Source: Candidatus Fermentibacterota bacterium (GTDB lineage: Bacteria > Fermentibacterota > Fermentibacteria > Fermentibacterales > JCC-6). Taken from it: a stretch of DNA of 60,120 nucleotides. The DNA is taken from the NCBI GenBank assembly GCA_030592645.1, contig JAUVIR010000007.1, positions 1 through 60,120 on the forward strand. Direction: 5' to 3'. The notes beneath the pieces are model-generated. The model worked only from the letters and a program-made list of their open reading frames with translations, searched no databases and was not told the origin of the DNA. Below, piece after piece: positions 24,166 through 31,366 of the stretch (positions are counted from its first letter, which is position 1; each line of letters opens with the position of its first letter). The translations under genes were made by a program, and so were the position numbers.

Positions 24166-26505
24166 ATGACCCGGGCGACCGTTCTGGATCTTCCTGAAAT
24201 TCTACCGATACTGCCAAACCCAGACGAAATCGTATATCCTTATTCCATTGTACCAATGACCATTACGAAGTCGGCAATAGCTGAACTTGTGGATGACGCT
24301 GTGCACACCAATAAAATGATATGCGTTGTCGGTCTTAAGAACAGGATGGATTCCTCCACCCGCAGAGAGAACCTTTACAGAACGGGAACGGTTACTGGTA
24401 TTGATCGATTGTACCGGTTTCCCGGCAATATCATCAGACTTCATCTGAGGGGGCTCGTCCGATTCCGAATCCAGGAGTTCATTGAAACGGATAAACCATA
24501 TATCATGGCAAGGGTTGAAAAACTGGAATCCGTATTTCCCCTGGACGATGTAGAGCTGGATGCATGGCAGAATACAGTGCGTATCCAACTGAAGCAGATA
24601 TTTGAACTTACACGCAGTATACCCGATGATTCTCTGTTCATGGAGTTTTCCGGTGATGCCGAGAAACTGAGTTTTCTGGCCGCAAGCAGGATAGATGCTA
24701 GTGTTAAGGAGAAGCAGAGGATCCTTGAGGTTGATAATGTACTTGAACGTCTCTGGCTTCTGTCCGGCATCCTTGAAAAGGAGATCAGGATACTGAAACT
24801 TCGTAACAAGATTCAGGGTCAGGTCAGAACAGAAATAGAGAAAGACCAGAAAGAATATATCCTTAAAGAACAGATGAAAGCCATTCAGAAGGAGCTCGGT
24901 GGTGAGAACGAAAACCCCGAAGCAGAGGAACTCAGACAGAGGATCGAAGAGAAGGACCTTCCTGAATCGGTTTGCAAAGCAGCTATGGAGGAGCTTGACA
25001 GACTTACGAGAATGCATCCGGGAATACCTGAAGTGGCTGTTATAAGGAACTATATCGAATGGATACTATGCCTGCCGTGGATGATAAGCACGAAGGACAG
25101 GCTGGATATCAACAGGGCACAGATCGTTCTTGAAAAAGATCATTACGACCTTAAGGATGTTAAGGAAAGGGTTCTGGAGTTCCTGGCTGTCCGCAAACTT
25201 AATCCCGATGGAAAGGCTCCCATACTCTGCTTTGTAGGTCCCCCGGGTGTAGGAAAAACATCAATGGGAAGAAGTATCGCCAGAGCTATTGGCCGCAAAT
25301 TTGTGCGGCTTTCTCTTGGCGGCGTCCACGATGAAGCTGAAATTCGGGGTCACAGGAGAACCTACATAGGAGCAATGCCCGGTAAGATAATCCAGGGGCT
25401 TAAGGAAGCCGGAAGCAATAATCCTGTATTTATGCTGGATGAGGTGGATAAGATAGGCAGCGATTTTCGGGGTGATCCGACATCAGCACTGCTTGAAGTA
25501 CTCGATCCGGAGCAGAATTTCTCATTCAGGGATAATTATATGAATGTTCCCTTCGATCTCAGCGGTGTTCAGTTCATAACCACTGCAAACAGAACGGATA
25601 CTATACCCTCACCTCTCATGGATAGAATGGAGATAATCCGTATCCCGGGATATACATCTGCCGAGAAGCTGGAAATAGCAAGAAGATATCTGGTGAAAAG
25701 ACAGATGAAGAACTCAGGGCTCACAGGCAGAATACTCCGCTTTCAGAGAAAAGGTCTCAGGAGAATGATCGCTGACTATACGCGCGAGGCTGGAGTTCGG
25801 GAACTTGAGCGAACAATAGGCAAGGTCTGCAGGAAAGTCGCAATGAAAGTCGCCAGGGGAAATGATGAACTTGTTATCATCACACCCTCCAGACTTCCGC
25901 AATTCCTTGGACCAAGGAAGTTCTCCCGAATGCGGGTTCTGGATAAACCGTGTGTGGGTGTTTCTACGGGACTTGCATGGACACCTGCAGGAGGAGAGGT
26001 ACTCCTGATAGAAAGCACCATTATGAGTGGTAAAGGGGAACTGATACTCACCGGGCAGCTTGGGGAGGTTATGCAGGAATCGGCAAAGACAGCTCTCTCC
26101 TGGATCAGGACAAACGCGGATGATTACGCTTTGAAAACGAATTTCAGAGAGATTGACATACACCTGCACGTACCTGCGGGGGCAACCCCTAAAGATGGTC
26201 CTTCAGCGGGAGTGGCTATACTTGTATCCATTCTCTCCTCTCTGACCGGGAAGCCGGTCGTACCTGATATAGCCGTAACTGGAGAGATAAGCCTTCAGGG
26301 AAGGGTGATGCCCGTGGGAGGTATCAAGGAGAAAGTACTTGGAGCCCTGGCTGCCGGGATTACAAGGGTATTTATTCCACTTGAGAACAGCAGGAGTATT
26401 GAGGAAATCCCCGAGGAGAACAGGGATCTGATGCAGTTTGAGCTCATTGAAAAAGTTCAGGATGTTCTGGATATCTTCATTCCCGGCTTGAAAGAGGTTG
26501 ATTGA
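24166..26505 (+). CDS. lon: ATP-dependent protease Lon
   Basis: 779 aa, typical LonA length. N-terminal substrate domain opens with LPILPNPDEIVYPYSIVPM, followed by a coiled-coil region (about 180-260). The AAA+ module has Walker A GPPGVGKT with Lys364, Walker B VFMLDEVDKIG and the family's GHRRTYIGAMPGKI. The protease domain has catalytic Ser680 in KDGPSAG and Lys721 in GGIKEKVLGA. It degrades misfolded and regulatory proteins in the cytoplasm. The ATG follows AAAGGAGAT. The stop overlaps the following lipoprotein start (TGATG). Confidence 0.98.
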   Translation: MTRATVLDLPEILPILPNPDEIVYPYSIVPMTITKSAIAELVDDAVHTNKMICVVGLKNRMDSSTRRENLYRTGTVTGIDRLYRFPGNIIRLHLRGLVRFRIQEFIETDKPYIMARVEKLESVFPLDDVELDAWQNTVRIQLKQIFELTRSIPDDSLFMEFSGDAEKLSFLAASRIDASVKEKQRILEVDNVLERLWLLSGILEKEIRILKLRNKIQGQVRTEIEKDQKEYILKEQMKAIQKELGGENENPEAEELRQRIEEKDLPESVCKAAMEELDRLTRMHPGIPEVAVIRNYIEWILCLPWMISTKDRLDINRAQIVLEKDHYDLKDVKERVLEFLAVRKLNPDGKAPILCFVGPPGVGKTSMGRSIARAIGRKFVRLSLGGVHDEAEIRGHRRTYIGAMPGKIIQGLKEAGSNNPVFMLDEVDKIGSDFRGDPTSALLEVLDPEQNFSFRDNYMNVPFDLSGVQFITTANRTDTIPSPLMDRMEIIRIPGYTSAEKLEIARRYLVKRQMKNSGLTGRILRFQRKGLRRMIADYTREAGVRELERTIGKVCRKVAMKVARGNDELVIITPSRLPQFLGPRKFSRMRVLDKPCVGVSTGLAWTPAGGEVLLIESTIMSGKGELILTGQLGEVMQESAKTALSWIRTNADDYALKTNFREIDIHLHVPAGATPKDGPSAGVAILVSILSSLTGKPVVPDIAVTGEISLQGRVMPVGGIKEKVLGALAAGITRVFIPLENSRSIEEIPEENRDLMQFELIEKVQDVLDIFIPGLKEVD

Positions 26506-27224
26506 TGATCAGATTCAAAGCGGTACTATTCCTGGTCCTGATAGTTATGCTGGCAGGATGCAAGAGCAGACCGGACAGGATGATCACCGCCGATGGCAAT
26601 GTTCTGTCAGGCACGCTTTCGTCCATAGAAGGACGGCATGTAGTATTCAATAATTCTGAGACATTCGTTGAATATGAAGAGGGGAGAGTGTTTCTCAGAG
26701 AGGGGGGAACCTCCTTCAGGGGGTACATAACCTCCGATGGCGAGAGAGTAACGGTAAGAACGGATTCGGGTGAGAGAGAATTCGCTATTGGGGATGTGAA
26801 TTCGGTGATATGGAGTGATCCTGCAGATGAAACCACTATTACAGTTCAGGTTGCTGCTGTAGATGGGTGGGTGAATTCAGGCATCTGCGTATATCCGAAT
26901 GAAAGAATCAGTATTCATGCATCCGGATCTGTTTCCATGGAAACGGGAACCTGTGGACCCTCGGGGATAGATTACTTCTCCACTGCGACAGCACTTGTTC
27001 CAGGGGCAACGAATGGACAGCTTGTAATGGCCGTTGGCGAGTCGAGCCCTGTGGCAGCGGGCAGTACATGGACGGGAGATTCTCCCGGTATCGGGGAACT
27101 GTGGCTTGCCGTTAACATTCCCAACAGAAGATCCACTGCAGGGGTTGGCGGCATTTATACTGTCACTGTGCTGAAAACAGCAGGAATTGCGAATAATTCA
27201 GTGCTTTTTCCCGCAGTGAAGTAG
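26505..27224 (+). CDS. Predicted lipoprotein with C-terminal beta domain
   Basis: 239 aa with a lipoprotein signal ending in VMLAGCKS. Residues about 25-105 look like a small beta domain (repeated DG.vl.G.l patterns: TADGNVLSGTLSSIEG, TSDGERVTVRTDSGE). The C-terminal half (about 110-235: QVAAVDGWVNSGICVYPNERISIHASGSV ... GELWLAVN) resembles LecA/PA-IL-like galactose-binding modules of secreted proteins. That second assignment is tentative. It starts at ATG 26505 overlapping the lon stop; TTG 26502 is less likely. Confidence 0.75.
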   Translation: MIRFKAVLFLVLIVMLAGCKSRPDRMITADGNVLSGTLSSIEGRHVVFNNSETFVEYEEGRVFLREGGTSFRGYITSDGERVTVRTDSGEREFAIGDVNSVIWSDPADETTITVQVAAVDGWVNSGICVYPNERISIHASGSVSMETGTCGPSGIDYFSTATALVPGATNGQLVMAVGESSPVAAGSTWTGDSPGIGELWLAVNIPNRRSTAGVGGIYTVTVLKTAGIANNSVLFPAVK

Positions 27225-27243
27225 AGCCTTGAATAATGTCCAT

Positions 27244-27272
27244 TTGACTTGAGTAACTTGTGAACTTAGAAT
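27244..27272 (+). promoter_or_regulatory. Sigma70-like promoter of the LysM-xerC operon
   Basis: TTGACT (27244-27249), exactly 17 nt, TAGAAT (27267-27272). The best promoter match in the window; the next start is 27331, leaving a leader of about 50 nt. Confidence 0.75.
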
Positions 27273-27330
27273 ATTATGAAGTTATGAAGTTCGCTTATTA
27301 ATAGAGCCCACTGTGGGAGGTCAGGTTGAA

Positions 27331-28356
27331 ATGAAAAGCTTCACTGTGTCCTTATCTGTCCTAGTTCTTCTAGTAGGAGCAGCATTTACTGTAACTGATG
27401 CTGCGAGAACCCATTATGTAAGATACGGAGATACACTCTGGGAACTCTCTATATACTACTACAACACTCCCTTTCACTGGGAGGATATACTGATCGCCAA
27501 TCCGTTTATTGAAGGGGTTGAATATCTTCAGCCAGGAACTGAGCTGATCCTTCCTGATATTTCAGGTATTACGATCTCGCAACAGGCTTACGCTTCAGGG
27601 CAATCAGGGGTGTATACCACATCCGGAACCAGCAGCAGACCCCTTCTCAGCAGTCTTACACTTGCAACTGCCGGTATGGTTACCAGCAATCCACCGGATG
27701 CCGTTGGCTACATCATTGAATTGAATGTTGATGATGAAGAAATGGATTTCGTTACGGAAGTATACCCCGGAGATCTGGTAGCCCTGGATATAGGTCAGAC
27801 TCAGGGCATAACGGTAGAAAGTGTTTACACCATATACGCAGTTGGTGAGGAAGTACGGCACCCTCAGACAGGTTTAATACTTGGTAATGTCGTAAGAGTT
27901 GCCGGAGTCTGTCGTGTCATAGATACATCCGCAACTTCCAGTATCGCCATGATAGAACACGCTTATATACCTGTGTGCGAGGGCGATTATCTGGTTCCAT
28001 ACACGACCACAGCTCCAGTGCCGGTTATAGCTTCGGCAGTTGTTGACGGGATCGATGCGTACGTACTTGCATTCCGGGACCCTGATCTGGAGAGAGTTTA
28101 CTCGTACGATGTTATTTACATTGACAGAGGAACGGAAGACGGTCTGAGATCAGGTGACATATTTAATATGTACAAATACGGTCATGAGGTTTTAAGTCCT
28201 TCCGGTTCAACTGTAATGACCACGGATATACCAGTCTGCGAACTGATAATAATCCAAACCCGGACGAGCACTTCGTCAGCCATGATTACCTCTATCTCAA
28301 CAACCGATCTGATGCGTGTCGGTGATAGAATTGAATTGACCAGAAAACAGCTGTAG
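27331..28356 (+). CDS. Secreted LysM-domain protein
   Basis: 341 aa. The signal peptide (MKSFTVSLSVLVLLVGAAFTVTDA) is followed by one LysM module (about 26-78: HYVRYGDTLWELSIYYYNTPFHW, then IEGVEYLQPGTELILP), which binds peptidoglycan. The rest is beta-rich with two repeats of a 'gD.v.ld.g..qGi..g..y.iy' pattern (about 150-200 and 250-300), like the FlgT/BON-like adhesion domains of unknown role. ATG 27331 follows GGGAGG; GTG 27313 would lie before the ribosome site. It may be an envelope-bound sensor or scaffold. Two genes on is the recombinase. Confidence 0.85.
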   Translation: MKSFTVSLSVLVLLVGAAFTVTDAARTHYVRYGDTLWELSIYYYNTPFHWEDILIANPFIEGVEYLQPGTELILPDISGITISQQAYASGQSGVYTTSGTSSRPLLSSLTLATAGMVTSNPPDAVGYIIELNVDDEEMDFVTEVYPGDLVALDIGQTQGITVESVYTIYAVGEEVRHPQTGLILGNVVRVAGVCRVIDTSATSSIAMIEHAYIPVCEGDYLVPYTTTAPVPVIASAVVDGIDAYVLAFRDPDLERVYSYDVIYIDRGTEDGLRSGDIFNMYKYGHEVLSPSGSTVMTTDIPVCELIIIQTRTSTSSAMITSISTTDLMRVGDRIELTRKQL

Positions 28357-28368
28357 CGGCGAAGATCT

Positions 28369-29703
28369 ATGAAATGGAAAGTGGTAGTTCAGGGTGATAA
28401 ACCCTCTGTGGAGTCTGCACGTGTTCTGACTGAACGCACGGGCTTGCCTCTGGACGAAATCCTTACGGCTCTGGGCAATGAGGATGATATCGTATGCAAT
28501 GGTCTGGCCGAAGGAGAGGCACAGAAAGTTGCCGACAGCCTTCGGAGGGATCCTGGTATACAATGCAGAATTCTTCCGGATAAGGAGGAAGAGATTCAGC
28601 CTGTAGCCCTGTTTCGGGTTCTCCTGGTTAATTACCGCCCCGGATACCGAACACGGCTGCGAAGAAGATTACAGGATCTGACCCATCTTCCCCAGGAACA
28701 GATCGTTCAGTGGCTTTCCCGGATGCCGATTGCTCTTAGCAGGGGTATCAACAGTGAAACGGCAAAAAGGATAAAGAGATCAATAACCGAATCCGGCGGG
28801 ATAGTAAGGATCGAAGCCGAATCACTGCAGCAGGAAAGCGTTTCACCCAGACGTAGGTCTAACGCCATATTCAGAACCCGTGAAATTGCTCCGGATTCAG
28901 ACGAGAGCTTCAACGGTCTGCTGTTCGGAGTTCAAACCGGTACCACTGATGATGATGTATCCCTGATTCCACCGGTATTAGATCTTCCGGAACAGTATTC
29001 GATCGGGCCGCCTCCAACCGATGAATTCGAGACCTCCAGCGGAAGGGTGTTCCTGCAGCCTCCAGCAAGGTTTACTGTTGGGCTTCCTTCAAAATCCCTG
29101 GAGGGAGGATTCTTAGAGACTCCTCCAGTTCTGCCGGATGTCAGTAACAGCAGCATTCCAGAAATCTTTGAGTTTTCAGTGCCTGAGGTCGTGAGTGGTG
29201 ATTTACCTCCGGTAGTAGGCAGTGAGTCTATTATCTCCGGACCTTCTCCGGATATTGTGTTCGGGTACCCTCCCCCCGGCAGTATCTTTCAACATCTTCT
29301 TCTTCCGCCTGTTCTTAAGGAATTCTGTGAAGATCCTCTTTCGAGCGAAAATGATGAGTCGGATGAAGTTGATTACCCGGAAAAGGAACCCGAATCAGGA
29401 GAATCAAACGAAAAAGAAGTGCTGAAACTTTTCCTCTGCACACCGTCACCGGATGATGAGGATAGAATTGCTGAAGCCCTTCGTGAAGTACTGGGAGTAT
29501 CATTGAGAGAATCCTGGGATCTTCTGAGAAAGACGCCTGCACTCATTGAGACCTCTCTCGACCACAGGAGGACGATCAGGATAGCCCATGAACTTGATTC
29601 CCTTGGTGTCACGGTATCTATCACCAGAGGAAACCTCGCTGAAGTATTACCCTCCGTGGATTCCCGCGCAGGTTTTCAGGCATGGCTTTCGAAGAATGGA
29701 TGA
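28369..29703 (+). CDS. Triple L7/L12-CTD-like repeat protein, unknown function
   Basis: 444 aa with three divergent copies (about 2-72, 80-150, 350-420) of a beta-alpha-alpha-beta-alpha-beta module matching the ribosomal L7/L12 C-terminal domain. In each, a strand leads to 'tGl.l.ea...l...P..i..gl..e.a..i...L...G..v.i'. Copy three (EVLGVSLRESWDLLRKTPAL ... IAHELDSLGVTVSI) is the clearest. A long Pro/Ser/Asp-rich, probably disordered linker (about 155-345) separates copies two and three. No signal peptide, so cytoplasmic. It could contact translation factors as the L7/L12 CTD does, but that is inference. Its end overlaps xerC by 8 nt. Confidence 0.7.
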   Translation: MKWKVVVQGDKPSVESARVLTERTGLPLDEILTALGNEDDIVCNGLAEGEAQKVADSLRRDPGIQCRILPDKEEEIQPVALFRVLLVNYRPGYRTRLRRRLQDLTHLPQEQIVQWLSRMPIALSRGINSETAKRIKRSITESGGIVRIEAESLQQESVSPRRRSNAIFRTREIAPDSDESFNGLLFGVQTGTTDDDVSLIPPVLDLPEQYSIGPPPTDEFETSSGRVFLQPPARFTVGLPSKSLEGGFLETPPVLPDVSNSSIPEIFEFSVPEVVSGDLPPVVGSESIISGPSPDIVFGYPPPGSIFQHLLLPPVLKEFCEDPLSSENDESDEVDYPEKEPESGESNEKEVLKLFLCTPSPDDEDRIAEALREVLGVSLRESWDLLRKTPALIETSLDHRRTIRIAHELDSLGVTVSITRGNLAEVLPSVDSRAGFQAWLSKNG

Positions 29704-30589
29704 AATTCTGGATCCTTATCTGGAATACTCAGCCCTGGAAAAGAAACTTGCTTCCCGAACGATCAAAGCATACAGTAATGATCTGAGGTCTTTCAATACG
29801 TGGCTGGGCGAAAGAGGAGAGGTTCTTTCGGAGGCAGCTGCCTCCGATGTAGCGGAGTATATGGCTTTTCTCTCATCCACCGGTTATTCACCGGTGAGCA
29901 TCATCAGAAAACTTTCCAGTATCAGAGGCTTCTTCCGGTTCATTCAGGCATCAGGGCAGAGAAGCGATAATCCTGTCGAACTTCTTCATTCTCCCAGGCA
30001 GCCGGTCAGGCTTCCCCATGCGGTCAGTGTTGAAACGGTGGCTGCGCTTATCGATGTCTGGAATGCTGACTCCCCCATCTCTATCAGGAATCGTGCTCTG
30101 CTTGAACTTGCATACGGGGCGGGATTGCGGGAGAGTGAGCTCACCGGACTCACCGTTTCCAGGGTTTTTCTGGAAGAAGCTCTCGTAAGACCTGTCGGAA
30201 AGGGACTCAAAGAAAGGCTGGTTCCGCTTGGAGGAGCTGCGGTCAGATGGCTTTCATTGTACATCGATACGGCTAGACCGCTGCTGGCAGATGGAAGATC
30301 GACTCCTGTTCTGTTTCTTACTTACAGGGGGAATCCGCTTTCCAGAATGACGGTATGGAATATTGTAAAAAGGTCTGCAGAGATGGCAGGTATCAAGGAA
30401 CATATCCATCCTCATATTCTGAGGCATTCATTTGCCACTCATCTGCTCCGGGGAGGTGCTGACCTGAGAGTTGTTCAGGAGCTGCTCGGACATGCTGATA
30501 TCAAAACCACCGAAATATATACCAGTGTGGATACGACATATCTGCGGGGTGTTGTCGATAGATGTCATCCGAGATCGGTGGGCACATGA
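29696..30589 (+). CDS. Tyrosine recombinase XerC/XerD
   Basis: 297 aa, the usual Xer length. The SAM-like N-terminal domain (EYSALEKKLASRTIKAYSNDL) precedes the catalytic domain with all conserved residues: Arg in AYGAGLRESEL, Lys in KGLKERLVPLG, HILRHSFATHLL (His-x-x-Arg), LLGHADIKTTEIYTSV (His and nucleophile Tyr). Xer proteins resolve chromosome dimers at dif. I chose ATG 29696, which overlaps the previous stop; the longer frame from 29588 lies inside the upstream gene. It lacks the extra motif of integron integrases. Whether it is XerC or XerD cannot be told without a partner; no dif site was recognised. Confidence 0.93.
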   Translation: MDEILDPYLEYSALEKKLASRTIKAYSNDLRSFNTWLGERGEVLSEAAASDVAEYMAFLSSTGYSPVSIIRKLSSIRGFFRFIQASGQRSDNPVELLHSPRQPVRLPHAVSVETVAALIDVWNADSPISIRNRALLELAYGAGLRESELTGLTVSRVFLEEALVRPVGKGLKERLVPLGGAAVRWLSLYIDTARPLLADGRSTPVLFLTYRGNPLSRMTVWNIVKRSAEMAGIKEHIHPHILRHSFATHLLRGGADLRVVQELLGHADIKTTEIYTSVDTTYLRGVVDRCHPRSVGT

Positions 30590-31290
30590 TACTGTTTCCA
30601 TCAAATTTCACTAATTCGGTTGATATTTCCAGGCTGCTTTACTTTGCGGCTATCTGGAGCGGTGGTAGAACTTCCGAAGTATGGATGCAGGGATTCAATG
30701 CTCTGCGTACCCATGTTGGTGAGATATCAAGAAGTCCCTCCAGCGGCAGAGTTGAAGAACTATCCAGGCAGATGAATTTGCTTTCCGGTAATACTGATAC
30801 TACTGTTTATCTGCCGCCTGATGTGGCTGCAAACTGTTTTAGAGCATGTCTTTGCGAAGCATCAGCCCTTCTGGAGCTTGGTTATCCAAGGGATGAGCCC
30901 GCGCTGTTCACAACATCACTTCCATCTCCCGCACGCAATTCCATCAGAACCCGGCATCAGATAAGATCCGCAGTCCATCATCTTGGCGGTGACTTTGATC
31001 TCCTGAAAGCTCTTTTTCGGACTGAGGATTCAACCGGTTCCTGTCTTGAACTTACCTTTGCCGTCTGGCCTCCTCAGCGGGTGCCCGAGAACAGGTTCAT
31101 ACTCCGCCTTGGATACCCGGGGCAGATCGTTCCGGCAGTATTGATACTCGACGACAGGCTTCTAGGATATGTACTGCTATCGTGCTGGGATCTTGCCATA
31201 CGCCTGCGGGATACGGAAAACATATCCACCACCAGCCCCGATTTTCGCTCCTTCGCAGAAACCTTCATGTCAGAGATCGAGCACGGCTGA
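30586..31290 (+). CDS. Unknown protein, possible chemotaxis/CheX-like fold
   Basis: 234 aa from ATG 30586 (ATGA overlap with xerC; ATG 30562 is an alternative). No signal peptide and no motif I can name. The last 90 residues (CLELTFAVWPPQ ... ILDDRLLGYVLLSCWDLAIRLRD) alternate strands and helices. The idea of a CheX/CheC-like fold is a weak guess. It is co-transcribed with the recombinase and ends 76 bases before the cyclase gene. Confidence 0.65.
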   Translation: MILFPSNFTNSVDISRLLYFAAIWSGGRTSEVWMQGFNALRTHVGEISRSPSSGRVEELSRQMNLLSGNTDTTVYLPPDVAANCFRACLCEASALLELGYPRDEPALFTTSLPSPARNSIRTRHQIRSAVHHLGGDFDLLKALFRTEDSTGSCLELTFAVWPPQRVPENRFILRLGYPGQIVPAVLILDDRLLGYVLLSCWDLAIRLRDTENISTTSPDFRSFAETFMSEIEHG

Positions 31291-31366
31291 ACGCTCCTGA
31301 GGTCAGCGTCTTCCCGCAGGCTTCTCATTCGCTATATTGCATTCTTGCAGAACCGAGGGAGATTTC

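Noticed and set aside
24202-25017. A 271-aa open frame on the minus strand over the lon gene
   Set aside because: Shadow of lon; it lacks a ribosome site and looks like random antisense sequence rich in Phe/Leu/Cys.
29696-30589. The tyrosine recombinase as integron integrase for the attC-like sites
   Set aside because: It has Xer length and motifs without the IntI-specific insert, and it lies 17 kb from the cassettes in a different operon.
31288-31366. Hairpin ACGCT...AGCGT after the 30586-31290 gene as a terminator
   Set aside because: The stem is only 5 bp with conflicting alternative pairings and no T-run.
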